The position numbers and the translations under genes are program-made. A stretch of 64,000 bases of DNA from JAPPLB01 sp965204095 (GTDB lineage: Bacteria > Acidobacteriota > Terriglobia > Bryobacterales > UBA6623). The stretch spans positions 4,712,001 to 4,776,000 of the forward strand of contig OZ241991.1 in assembly GCA_965204095.1 (NCBI GenBank), read 5' to 3'. Below the pieces are notes generated by a model. The model was not told the DNA's origin, did not search any database, and saw only the letters and a program-made list of their open reading frames with translations. Within the stretch, counting starts at the first letter, position 1. Each line of letters starts with the position of its first letter. Below are positions 9,242 through 17,641 of the stretch, one piece after another.

Positions 9242-9607
9242 CTATTCGGGTGCGCGAATCAGCAAAACGCCTTCATAGATCAGCAAGGAGACTGCAAACG
9301 GCACTATGACCAGCCACAGGGTCTCGCTCTCCAGCCCACTGTCCGCCATCTTCGCCAAGTAGTTGTAGGCGTATAAGTGAGCCAGCGCCCCGACCAGGAC
9401 CGCCACCACTAGCCGGGGCCATTCGGTTTCTCCCCTCACCGCACCGAGGATTTTCTCGATGAAGACAAGCACGAGGGCAATGACGGCAAAAGGGTCGAGC
9501 CAATCGAATATGGGCTTGGCCGTCGCGGGATTGACGGCATAGAAGAAGTTATTGAGCATCAAAACGAAAGCTACGACGAGCAAGAAGCATCCTTTTGGTG
9601 ACCGCAT
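9242..9607 (-). CDS. Small integral membrane protein, unknown function
   Basis: 121 residues with four hydrophobic segments at about 7-25, 34-54, 64-85 and 97-115, and few charged residues between them. ATG 9607 has GGAGGA about 8 bases upstream, a strong ribosome binding site. I do not recognise a family. The size and topology resemble small DUF-type inner membrane proteins. It lies 38 bases downstream of the ABC ATPase gene on the same strand and may be co-transcribed with it. Confidence 0.7.
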   Translation of the reverse strand: MRSPKGCFLLVVAFVLMLNNFFYAVNPATAKPIFDWLDPFAVIALVLVFIEKILGAVRGETEWPRLVVAVLVGALAHLYAYNYLAKMADSGLESETLWLVIVPFAVSLLIYEGVLLIRAPE

Positions 9608-9645
9608 ATTTCATCTCCTCCCAGTCTTCTGCCGTGCCGAGTAGC

Positions 9646-10926
9646 TTATACAAGTCCCTTCCCATAGCTCACCGCGCGAAACGGGATGCTCAACAGGCCC
9701 TCCACCGGCGGCGCTTCTTTATCCACGGGCAGGCGGAGCGCGTTCTCGACCATGTCGCACACCGCGAACTCGGTCACGGCGCCTTCGGCGAAGGCCGGCG
9801 TGAACGTGATGTACTCGGCCGCGAAGCGCGGCATGTGAAGGTGAAAGTCCGCCGTGATCACGTCGCCCGGTTGCATGATGGGCAGGGCGACATCTTCCTG
9901 GATGGTGTTGGTGCCGGCAAAATCCATTCCGCGGTTGTTTCGCAGTTGGCAGCCGACGATGGGCAGCCGCACCTCCTGGCGGGCCTGCACGCTGATGCGC
10001 ACCACGATCCTCTGTCCTGGAACGATCGCCTGGAGAGGCCGTCCCCGCTCATCGACGACCGTGATGCCCAGCACTTTGCCGCGGCCGTCTCCGTGCCGCC
10101 TGGGGTCTTTGGGAAGGCGCGTAATCACTTCTTCGGGCGGATCCAAGCGCCTGCCGGCGCGCCCGCTGGCCCGCTCGCCCCGCAGATAGACCGCATCCTT
10201 CTTGACCAGCGCCGCCATGTAGTCGAGCGCCACCTCCTTCGTATCGCCCAGCTTCGCGATCCGGCCCTGTTCTAGCCACAGCGTGCGGTCGCCCAGGGCC
10301 TTGACGTCGGCGATGTTGTGGCTGACGAAGACGATCGTCACGCCGCGCTCACGCAGTTCGTGGATCTTGTGCATGCAGCGTTGCGCGAACCGGATGTCCC
10401 CAACCGAAAGCGCCTCGTCCACGATCAGGATCTCGGGGTCGACCTGCACGGCGATCGAGAACGCCAGCCGCATGACCATGCCGCTGGAGTAGGTCTTCAA
10501 GGGCTGATCGGCGTGCCGGCCCAACTCCGCAAAGGCGAAGATGCCGTCGAGCCGCTGCGCGATCTCGCGGGTCGTCAGCCCCAGGAGCGTTCCATTGAGG
10601 AAGACGTTCTCGCGGCCGGTGAACTCCGAGTTGAACCCCGAGCCCAGCTCCAGCAGAGCCGCGACCCGTCCGCGGACGCGCACGGTCCCGCTGCTGGGAC
10701 GCAGGATGCCGGCGATGAGCTTGAGCAGGGTTGTCTTGCCGGAGCCGTTCTCTCCCACGATGCAGAACGTCTCGCCCCGCTGAATGTCGAGCGTGACATC
10801 CCGCAGCGCCCAGTGCTTCTCGTGACGCCGAAGCCGGCCCGCCGTCAGAAACTCCTTGAGGCGGCCGGAGCCGTGGGGGTAGGTCTTGAAGACCTTGCTG
10901 ACGCCCTGGAATGCAACGACTCCCAT
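9646..10926 (-). CDS. ABC transporter ATP-binding protein, polysaccharide/O-antigen exporter type (Wzt-like)
   Basis: The cytoplasmic ATPase subunit of an ABC-2 type polysaccharide exporter powers transfer of undecaprenyl-linked glycans. Walker A GENGSGKT is at residues 58-65, signature YSSGM at 146-150 and Walker B ILIVDEAL at 166-173; the H-loop is in FVSHN. The segment from about 250 to 426 matches the Wzt C-terminal immunoglobulin-like carbohydrate-binding domain. ATG 10926 follows GGAG at 7 bases, and TATGAT (10938-10943) lies just upstream as a plausible -10 box. The usual partner permease (Wzm) and glycosyltransferases are not adjacent, which is unusual for this family. Confidence 0.88.
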   Translation of the reverse strand: MGVVAFQGVSKVFKTYPHGSGRLKEFLTAGRLRRHEKHWALRDVTLDIQRGETFCIVGENGSGKTTLLKLIAGILRPSSGTVRVRGRVAALLELGSGFNSEFTGRENVFLNGTLLGLTTREIAQRLDGIFAFAELGRHADQPLKTYSSGMVMRLAFSIAVQVDPEILIVDEALSVGDIRFAQRCMHKIHELRERGVTIVFVSHNIADVKALGDRTLWLEQGRIAKLGDTKEVALDYMAALVKKDAVYLRGERASGRAGRRLDPPEEVITRLPKDPRRHGDGRGKVLGITVVDERGRPLQAIVPGQRIVVRISVQARQEVRLPIVGCQLRNNRGMDFAGTNTIQEDVALPIMQPGDVITADFHLHMPRFAAEYITFTPAFAEGAVTEFAVCDMVENALRLPVDKEAPPVEGLLSIPFRAVSYGKGLV

Positions 10927-10977
10927 CGACTTGCTCCATCATACCCAGGCGCCCGACGGCTTTTTCCGGTTTTTGGT

Positions 10978-11085
10978 ACTGAAGGGCTTCAGTCTTTTTT
11001 CCCCGGCGCGGCCTGCATAGCATGAGCACAGGGAGGCGGCGAAGCACAGTCCGTGCGGGTCACGAATCAGGGCTTTCAAGGCTAG
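10978..11085 (+). repeat. Hairpin repeat ACTGAAGGGCTTCAGT with conserved downstream tail
   Basis: The inverted repeat at 10978-10993 is followed by a T-run and then a tail (GGCGCGGCCTGCATAGCATG, an AGGCGGCG block, GGGCTTTCA). The same tail follows other copies near 15084, 15392 and 15787. It lies upstream of the ABC gene and past the end of the DUF1552 gene, in the wrong place to be the terminator of a plus-strand gene. Confidence 0.75.
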
Positions 11086-11104
11086 GCGAGGAGTTACTCG
11101 GCGC

Positions 11105-11173
11105 GCGACCGGGAGGGAGCGGTTGCTTCACGGAGGCGATCAACAGTCCCAACGACCGCTCCCTCCCGGTCGC
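11105..11173. repeat. Long perfect inverted repeat at the 3' end of the DUF1552 gene
   Basis: GCGACCGGGAGGGAGCGGT (11105-11123) is exactly complementary to 11155-11173, giving a 19-bp stem with a 31-base loop. It begins 20 bases after the stop codon of the minus-strand gene at 11194. There is no T-tract, so it may be an mRNA 3' stabilising hairpin or a factor-assisted terminator. Confidence 0.7.
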
Positions 11174-11193
11174 GGCTCAAGGCGCCGATCCCA

Positions 11194-12537
11194 TCAGGCC
11201 AGCACCTGCGAAAGCGACCCCGTGCTATCGGCAAAGCGCTCGAGCTTCACTCCCATCACATGAGCTTCGGTCAGCCACAGATTCGCCAGCGGAGTCCCGT
11301 CCGAACACTTCAGGTGGCGCCCGAGTTCGAGCTTCCCGCCGCCCGTGCCCGCCACGATGATCGGCAGATCGTTGTACTGATGCGTCGCTCCGTCGCCCAG
11401 CCCGGAGCCGTACGTGAAGATCGTGTTGTCGAGCAACGTCGAGCCGTCGGCCTCTTCGACGCCGGCCATTCTTTCGACCAAATACGCGAACTGCTCCACG
11501 TGGAAGCGATCGATCTTGAGCAGCTCGTCGGTGTAGTCCCCCGGCTTGTGAGACATCAGATGATGGCTCACCGGCTGATCGAACAGACCCTCGAACATGA
11601 ACGGAGTGTTCCAGCGCTCGGGGCCGACCATCAGCGTGGCGACCCTCGTCAGACCCGTTTGAAGCGCCACGATCATCAAGTCGCCCATTAGCCGAATGTA
11701 ATCTCCCCGCGGCAAGTACGCGTCGGGAGGTTCCACCATCGAAACCTTTGTTAGCTCGCCCTTCATCCGTTCCAGCTTGTCCATCTGCTCTTCGATCGTA
11801 CGGATGGAGTCGAAGTACTCGGCGAACTTGTTGCGATCGGCGCGCCCCAGCTCGCGCCGCAGCGAACGCGCGTCTTCGAGCACGAGGTCGGTGATGTTGC
11901 GGAACTCCCGAACTTCTTCCGTGCCGAACAATCGCCGATAAACCTTACGCGGATCGCGAATCGACGGGGCCGCGTGCCCGGTTCCATACCACGAGATGTT
12001 GTCGAAATAGATCGACTCGAGGTTGTCGCGGTGGCTGTTGCAACTCAGCTCCAGCGTGCGAAACGGCGTTCGGTCTCCGATTTCGTCCGCGATAACGTGA
12101 TCGAGCGTGCGATCGAGCGGCCAGGCGGATCTCGAGACGGTGAACGGCGCGGCGCTCGACAGAAAGCACGAAGCGCACTGGGCGTGAACGTCCGTGCCGT
12201 TTTGGAAACTCCGGTCCAGCCCCGTAATCAGAGCGACCTTGTCTTTGACTCTCCCGAGCGGTTCGAGCGCAGGCGTCAGCTCCAGCGGGTGGGAGCCGAC
12301 CGGGATAGTGCTCTCGGTGACCTGGCTGAAGTCGCCGTTGAAGGCCGGCAACCCCGCATGCCCCTCGCCGGGGAAGAAGTTCCGCCGCACGACGCCGATC
12401 GGCACGTAGTAAAAGCCCACACGCAGCGGCGGCTTCGACTTGGGCTTAGCGAGCCCCAAGCTATCGAGCCAGGGCAGCGCCAGCGCGGCGCCCCCCGCGC
12501 CTTGCAGAAAAGACCGTCTGGAGGTCAGCCGCTTCAT
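11194..12537 (-). CDS. DUF1552 family exported protein
   Basis: 447 residues with a Tat signal (TSRRSFLQGAGGAALALPWL). Conserved DUF1552 features are RVGFYYVPIGVVRRNFFPG near the N-terminus, the central SYFDNISW-like region and the C-terminal FTYGSGLGDGATHQYNDLP. The family is almost always encoded with DUF1592-type cytochromes in Acidobacteria and Planctomycetes. Here the two genes overlap by 4 bases (ATGA at 12534-12537), indicating translational coupling. The biochemical function is unknown; a periplasmic partner of the haem protein is inferred. Confidence 0.92.
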   Translation of the reverse strand: MKRLTSRRSFLQGAGGAALALPWLDSLGLAKPKSKPPLRVGFYYVPIGVVRRNFFPGEGHAGLPAFNGDFSQVTESTIPVGSHPLELTPALEPLGRVKDKVALITGLDRSFQNGTDVHAQCASCFLSSAAPFTVSRSAWPLDRTLDHVIADEIGDRTPFRTLELSCNSHRDNLESIYFDNISWYGTGHAAPSIRDPRKVYRRLFGTEEVREFRNITDLVLEDARSLRRELGRADRNKFAEYFDSIRTIEEQMDKLERMKGELTKVSMVEPPDAYLPRGDYIRLMGDLMIVALQTGLTRVATLMVGPERWNTPFMFEGLFDQPVSHHLMSHKPGDYTDELLKIDRFHVEQFAYLVERMAGVEEADGSTLLDNTIFTYGSGLGDGATHQYNDLPIIVAGTGGGKLELGRHLKCSDGTPLANLWLTEAHVMGVKLERFADSTGSLSQVLA

Positions 12538-14597
12538 CGCTTCTCAGGCTCAACTGGATTGTACTTGGTTCGAAACGGTTCGCTCAACACGACCTGGCGG
12601 ATCGTTTCCTGAATGCTGTAGTCGGCGTTCGCGGTTTCGCGCACAATGCGATCGAGCGCGGGTTCGTCCGAAACCTCAGCTTGGCGTCCCAACGCGAACG
12701 CCAGCAAGTGCCCGGCAAAGGCGCGTGTAAAGCGATCCGGCTCGGCCAGAATCGCGTCCTTCAACTCCACGATGTTGCCGAACTCGCGCCTCCCGAACAG
12801 CACGCCGCTCGAATCCACCTTGCGGCCATTCTCATACACGTCGCGCCAAACGCCGGTCGGGCCATAGTTTTCGAGCGCAAAACCCAAAGGATCGATCTTG
12901 GCGTGGCAGCCCGCGCATTCCGCCCGGGTGCGATGCGCCTCCAGGCGTTCCCTGAGGGTGAGTTCGCTGTCAGCCTCTTCGCTTGTCTGCTCGGGCAGCG
13001 GCGTGACGCTCGGGGGTGGAGGGTCGGGAGGATTGTTGAAAACGACCCCGGCGATCCAAGCGCCGCGCGTGATGGGCTGCGTCCGCACAGGGTTCGACGT
13101 CATCGTCATGACCGCCGCGTTGGTGATCACGCCGCCTTGACGCCGGTCCGTCACCGCTACGCGGCGAAACGGGATGGCGACCCGCTCAACCTTTTGGGGA
13201 CGCGTGCCGTCGCGATACCAAGACTCGAGCAGTTCGCTGCGATACGTGAAGTCCGAGTCCACCAGCTCCAAAACCGAGCGGTCTTCGATCAGAATCGTTT
13301 CGAACAGCAGCAGCGGCTCGAGCATCATGTGCATGCTCGCGCGGAATTTAACGCCGTTTTGCACGCTGAAGCCGAGATAGAAATCCGGAAACCGTTCGCG
13401 GTCGGGAACCGACGACACGATGCGCTCCAGCTGCAGCCATTGCGGCGCGAAGCTGTCGCAGAAGCGCTTCACGCGACGGTCCTTCAACATCCGATCCGCC
13501 TGCGCGCGCAAGACGGCCGGGTCGCCGAGCTTGCCCTCGCCGGCCAGATCGAGCAACGTCCGGTCCGGAATGCTCCCCCACAGGAAAAACGACAGACGCG
13601 ACGCCAACTCGTAATCGTTCAGTCGCTCGGCCACGTCGCCCGCGCCGGCCTGCTCGTAGAGATAGAGGAAACGCGGCGACGCCAGCGCCGCCGAGGCCGC
13701 GGCTTTCATGCCTTCGGTGAACGAGTTCCCCGACGCGATGCGTGTCAACGCGTAGTCGACATAGCGACCTAGCGACTCTTCGTCAACCGGCCGCCGAAAC
13801 GCCCGCGTGAGCAATGGGCGCAGCCTTTCGCGAACCTCGGCCTCGATCTCCCGCTCACCCGAACCGGGCGCGAACAACTCCTCCCAAGCGCCGCTGGTCG
13901 TTGCGTTGAAGTCCTCGCTTTCGACGATCGCCCGGCTGAGTTTCAAGAACGACTCGAGCAACAGGGGCGACAGCGTGAGGTGATCTCCGCGGTTGTCGAA
14001 GCCGTGCTCGGCCCTGAGATCCTGCGTGAACGGCGCGACGCCGGCCAGACGTTTGTCGATCAACTGCGACTTGCCCAAGGGCCGGCTGCCGGCTTTGAGA
14101 CTCTCCGGCACCTTGCCGCTTTCGGGGCGGAAGTAACCGTACTCCCGCAGCATCCGTTCCGGCAGCGCGAACACGTCGACCTGCAAGTCGAACAAATCCT
14201 GGACCGCGTTGTTGTACTGAAACCGATTCATTCGCCGAATCGGCGACTGCGGCAGAACCTTCTGGGCCGTGACGGCGACATGCAGCAATCCGCGCAACTC
14301 GGAGACGAGTTCCCACCGCTTCTCCGACGTCAACGGCGGCTGTCCCGCTGGCGGCATGATTCCCAAGTCGAGCGCCCGCACCAAATCGCGGATCAACTCG
14401 GGATTCCGGGTGAGATCCGCAGCGCTGCGCAACTCGAACAGATTGACATTCCCGCTGGGCTCGCCGAGCTTGCCGTGGCAATGAACGCAGCTTTTGCGCA
14501 AAACCTCGAAGAACACCTCGGCGCCCGCGAGATTCGGCCCTAGGCAAATCGTCGCCGCCGCCAATGGGACGCAACCAAGCGCAAACGCCCGCCGCAT
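12534..14597 (-). CDS. DUF1592/DUF1588/DUF1585 planctomycete-type cytochrome protein
   Basis: Large exported haem protein of 687 residues with a signal peptide (RRAFALGCVPLAAATICL). A class I cytochrome-like motif CVHCH lies near residue 37, followed by a MPPAGQPPL loop as haem ligand region. Downstream come the regions known as DUF1587, DUF1595, DUF1592 (LSFFLWGSIPD), DUF1588 (RAECAGCHAKIDPLGFALE, a second CxxCH) and DUF1585. ATG 14597 (MRRAF) is preferred to ATG 14606 because the latter lies inside a TATCAT box. It is the first gene of a two-gene operon with DUF1552. An electron-transfer or oxidase role in polymer turnover is only inferred. Confidence 0.92.
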   Translation of the reverse strand: MRRAFALGCVPLAAATICLGPNLAGAEVFFEVLRKSCVHCHGKLGEPSGNVNLFELRSAADLTRNPELIRDLVRALDLGIMPPAGQPPLTSEKRWELVSELRGLLHVAVTAQKVLPQSPIRRMNRFQYNNAVQDLFDLQVDVFALPERMLREYGYFRPESGKVPESLKAGSRPLGKSQLIDKRLAGVAPFTQDLRAEHGFDNRGDHLTLSPLLLESFLKLSRAIVESEDFNATTSGAWEELFAPGSGEREIEAEVRERLRPLLTRAFRRPVDEESLGRYVDYALTRIASGNSFTEGMKAAASAALASPRFLYLYEQAGAGDVAERLNDYELASRLSFFLWGSIPDRTLLDLAGEGKLGDPAVLRAQADRMLKDRRVKRFCDSFAPQWLQLERIVSSVPDRERFPDFYLGFSVQNGVKFRASMHMMLEPLLLFETILIEDRSVLELVDSDFTYRSELLESWYRDGTRPQKVERVAIPFRRVAVTDRRQGGVITNAAVMTMTSNPVRTQPITRGAWIAGVVFNNPPDPPPPSVTPLPEQTSEEADSELTLRERLEAHRTRAECAGCHAKIDPLGFALENYGPTGVWRDVYENGRKVDSSGVLFGRREFGNIVELKDAILAEPDRFTRAFAGHLLAFALGRQAEVSDEPALDRIVRETANADYSIQETIRQVVLSEPFRTKYNPVEPEKR

Positions 14598-14604
14598 CAC
14601 CTGC

Positions 14605-14610
14605 ATGATA
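14605..14610 (-). promoter_or_regulatory. Candidate -10 box giving a leaderless DUF1592 mRNA
   Basis: On the minus strand TATCAT is followed by 7 bases (GCAGGTG) and then ATG 14597. If used, transcription would start at or one base before the start codon. The AGGTG next to the ATG is too close for a normal Shine-Dalgarno site. Confidence 0.4.
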
Positions 14611-16074
14611 TCTCAGTCCAGATCAGTGTGCGCCTCCTTGGCAACCGTCGCCACGTTTGCAACAACGCCCCCTTTGACTGGGATTTCTGTTTCGGACGTC
14701 CCGGTGCCTAATTATAGCCGGTCACGGCTTCGATACAACGATTCTCGGACTGGGCTCACGTTCGGTCCTCCTGTCGGTGGCTGTCAAGCCTTCAGATCGG
14801 TTTGGGCCAAGGCCAATCAGCGCTGCGAGCGCCCAATCGGCCGACACCGCACCGGCCCTGCCTCGGGACAACCGGTAAGACAACCGGTAAGGAGTTGCCC
14901 CGAGGCTCAGAAGATCCGCATCTCGTGACTTGTGATGCAAGAATAAAAAACCGGAAATGCGAAATCCCGAGACCCGAATCACGGCCCGTCGAGGCGTGGC
15001 CCTTTCGCCGGAAGCCGCCGCCTCCCGCATCACGGTCTTTTTGGCTTTCACGAAACACGAGACACGAATCACGGCTTTTTGGTACTGAAGGGCTTCAGTC
15101 TTTTTTTCCCGGCGCGGCCTGCATAGCATGAGGAGAGAAGATCCGTGACACGTGATGAAAGGCCGTAACTCGTGATGCAAAAGCAAACCCAAAAATGCGA
15201 AATCCCGAGGCGCCAACAGCGGCTTTCAGGGAGGTTCAGAGGCCGGCAGACATTTCTTTCGAGAGCAACCGCAAGCCGCGGCCAACGGTTTTTCACTAAC
15301 CACTAACCACTGCTTTTAAGGTTTTCACGAAACACGAGACACGAATCGCGGATTTTAAGCTTTTCCCGTGGCCTGAACGGTACCTCTTGGTACTGAAGGG
15401 CTTCAGTCCCTTTATGCACTTTTCAGACCACTTGGCATGAGGAGAGGGAGGCGGCGAGGCGCAGCAGGTGCGGGTCGAGAATCAGGGCTTTCAGGCCATT
15501 CACGAGCCATGAGCCACTGCTTTTAGGGTTTTCACGAAACACGGGACACGAATCACGAAACACGGCTTTATCAGAAACAAAACAAAGGGTTTACCCAAGC
15601 TGCCTGAGACCCAGGGACGCACTGTCTCCGGGGTTTTGAGTCACGAAGCACGAAACAAGAGCCGCGGTTTCGACCAGGCGTGCGGTGCAAGCCGGCGCAA
15701 GTTCCGAGCCTTTCACGAAACACGAAACACGAGCCACGAATCACGGATTTTAAGCTTTTTCCGTGGCCTGATCGGTACCTGTTGGTACTGAAGGGCTTCA
15801 GTCTTTTTTTGTGCTGTTCGCTCTGCATAGCATGAGGAGAGAAGAGCCTTGACTCGTGATGAAGGGCCGTGATTCGTGGCTCGTGATTCGTGTTGCGCGA
15901 TGCAAAATCGAAAAACAAAAATGCGAAATCCCGAGGCGCCAGCAGCGGCTCTCAGGGAGGTTCAACGGCTGCCAGGCGTTGCGTTCCCGAGCGGCACCGG
16001 TCCCCTTCCCAAGTCTTCCCGAGACACGAAAAACGGCCTTTACGGCCCGTGGAGGCCCGAACAGGAGAAAAATC
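14611..16074. repeat. Repeat island: heptamer arrays and three hairpin repeats
   Basis: About 1.4 kb without a credible gene. Heptamers with core TCGTG/CACGA occur in both orientations near 14919-14940, 15049-15076, 15145-15178, 15327-15360, 15532-15565, 15714-15750 and 15849-15900. The ACTGAAGGGCTTCAGT hairpin sits at 15084-15099, 15392-15407 and 15787-15802, each with a T-run and a GCATAGCATGAGGAG-like tail. Segments of 30-60 bases are repeated within the island, for instance the AATGCGAAATCCCGAG block near 14955, 15195 and 15920, so it grew by duplication or repeated insertion. Confidence 0.75.
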
Positions 16075-16239
16075 ATGTCACAATCCAGCAGCATCGACCG
16101 GCTTCCAGCCGACGTGAGCGCGTCCCTGGAAGCCTGGTTGAGTAATCCCGACGTTACGCAGGGAGAGGCCACCCGGCGAACCAACGCCCTACTCGAGAAA
16201 CTGGATCTGGGCGAGCTGCGGCTGAGCCGCTATGCCGTC
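16075..16239 (+). pseudogene. Remnant of a Mu-like phage gp27 / DUF3486 gene
   Basis: ATG 16075 follows AGGAGA at a good distance, and the first 55 codons read like the N-terminus of DUF3486 (Mu gp27) proteins: SSSIDRLPADVSASLEAWL, then EATRRTNALLEKLDLGE and an SRYAV block. After about residue 55 the similarity stops and the frame continues as low-complexity Arg-rich sequence, so the gene is truncated or fused to unrelated DNA. By chance the frame stays open into the DUF58 gene. Neighbouring Mu functions (transposase, gp28, gp29) are absent. Family assignment is from memory of the motif pattern. Confidence 0.5.
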
Positions 16240-16703
16240 CCAGCCCTGCATCTATCGGCCCGTGCGCAGGACGGACTACATCGGGCCGAACGCCACCCGC
16301 GACCCGGGTCCGTATCGGACCCGGGCGACGGCCGGTTTCGTGCGGGGGGTGTTGTGATGGCGTGCCTCGCGCGTCGGCAGGCCGCTGATGCGCGAAGGCG
16401 GCAGGTCCGTAGGCTTCAAGGGGGGATGTACGAAGCGCGGGAAAACGCTTGGAAAGGGGTTTTTCTGAATCCCGAGACGAGAATTACGACTTTTACCGAA
16501 TCCCGATTCGGTTCACGACCCGGAATTCCCCACAATTCCCCACAATTCGTCGGAATAATTCGGATACGCGCCTTCCGCCAATCAAACGCCCCCGCGCGCG
16601 GGCGTCGGCGGCGCTTCTCCTGTCGCCGCGTCACACGTGACGCCAAGTGTCCCCGTGCGCGGGCGGCTTCCGTTGGAACGCCGGCCTCTCCCCTGTCCTC
16701 TGC
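16240..16703. other. Intergenic between phage remnant and DUF58 operon
   Basis: It holds a short decamer array at 16521-16560 (units CGGAATTCCC, CACAATTCCC, CACAATTCGT) and a perfect dyad GCGTCACACGTGACGC at 16628-16643. The dyad lies about 60 bases upstream of the candidate -10 box of the DUF58 operon and could be an operator. No gene is recognised. Confidence 0.5.
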
Positions 16704-16709
16704 TAGTCT
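16704..16709 (+). promoter_or_regulatory. Candidate -10 box of the DUF58-VWA operon
   Basis: TAGTCT is followed by 7 bases and then the GTG start at 16717. There is no Shine-Dalgarno sequence before this GTG, which suits a leaderless transcript. The box is a weak match, so confidence is low. Confidence 0.3.
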
Positions 16710-16716
16710 GAAATGC

Positions 16717-17625
16717 GTGCAAGCGCCCGATCCGCTCCTCGACCGCCAGACCCTCGAGCGCCTCGAGCGCCTCGCGATCCGCTGGCAGCAGTCGTTTCAG
16801 GGCTTGCTGGGGGGCAACAACCTCTCGCGCTACGCCGGCGCGGGCCATGAATTTCTCGATCACCGCCACTACCAGCAGGGGGACGATCTGCGCTCGGTCA
16901 ACTGGCGGGCCTATCTCCGGCTCGGCCGCCTGTTCCTGAAAATGTTCCGCACCGAGCCTCGCACGCCGGTGCGGCTGATGATCGACACCAGTGAGTCCAT
17001 GTCGTGCGGAGCTTCCGAGAGAGGCGGCGAGCCGAAGTTCACCTACGCCTGCCGTCTGGCGGCGGCGCTCTGCTACATCGGACTGGTAAGGCTCGAGTCG
17101 ATCGTGATCCAGCCGTTCTCCGACGTCATGGCGGAAAACTTCCGCTCCGGGGGAGGCCGCCACCGCTTCGCGGGCGCGTCGCAGTTCATTGGCGGGCTGT
17201 CGACCGGCGGTCGCTCCGACTTCGCCACCGCCGCGCGGCAGTTTCTGCAAGCGGCGCCTTCTTCGGGGTTCACGATCATCCTGTCCGATTTCCTCAGCGA
17301 CGGCAATGAGCAACGCGCCCTGCAATACCTCGCCGACTACGGACAGGAGCTGATGCTCATTCACCTCGCCGGACCGGAGGACGCCTCCCCGTTCGACCAG
17401 GGGGAATTCGAGCTGGTTGACTCCGAGTCCGGCGAAGTGCTGCGGATGAGCGTAGACCGCCCCATCATCGACGACTACGTTGCGGCCTTCGAGCAACATG
17501 CTCACGACGTCGAGTACGTCGCGCTCCGAAACGGCGGACGCTACACGCGCCTCACGACCGACATCGACCTCGACGACGCTCTCTATGGGGCGCTGATGTT
17601 CACGGGCTCTTTGAGCCTGCAGTAA
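16717..17625 (+). CDS. DUF58 domain protein
   Basis: 302 residues from GTG 16717. It contains the DUF58 hallmark GAGHEFLDHRHYQQGDDLRS followed by INWR-like VNWRAYLRLG, then a VWA-like segment with MIDTSESM as MIDAS motif. DUF58 proteins normally work with a MoxR AAA+ ATPase and membrane VWA proteins in envelope stress tolerance or maturation of secreted enzymes. The next gene starts 16 bases downstream, so it opens an operon. The expected moxR gene is not upstream: phage remnant and repeat DNA occupy that place. The start is inferred from where family similarity begins. Confidence 0.88.
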   Translation: MQAPDPLLDRQTLERLERLAIRWQQSFQGLLGGNNLSRYAGAGHEFLDHRHYQQGDDLRSVNWRAYLRLGRLFLKMFRTEPRTPVRLMIDTSESMSCGASERGGEPKFTYACRLAAALCYIGLVRLESIVIQPFSDVMAENFRSGGGRHRFAGASQFIGGLSTGGRSDFATAARQFLQAAPSSGFTIILSDFLSDGNEQRALQYLADYGQELMLIHLAGPEDASPFDQGEFELVDSESGEVLRMSVDRPIIDDYVAAFEQHAHDVEYVALRNGGRYTRLTTDIDLDDALYGALMFTGSLSLQ

Positions 17626-17641
17626 GAGAAAGCCGCGGGCC

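Noticed and set aside
15084..15099. The ACTGAAGGGCTTCAGT hairpins as ordinary intrinsic terminators
   Set aside because: Despite a T-run, none of the six copies sits just downstream of a gene on the matching strand.
15856..16716. Extended N-terminus of the DUF58 protein
   Set aside because: The frame is open but covers heptamer repeats, the gp27 remnant and Arg-rich sequence that DUF58 proteins lack; similarity begins just after GTG 16717.
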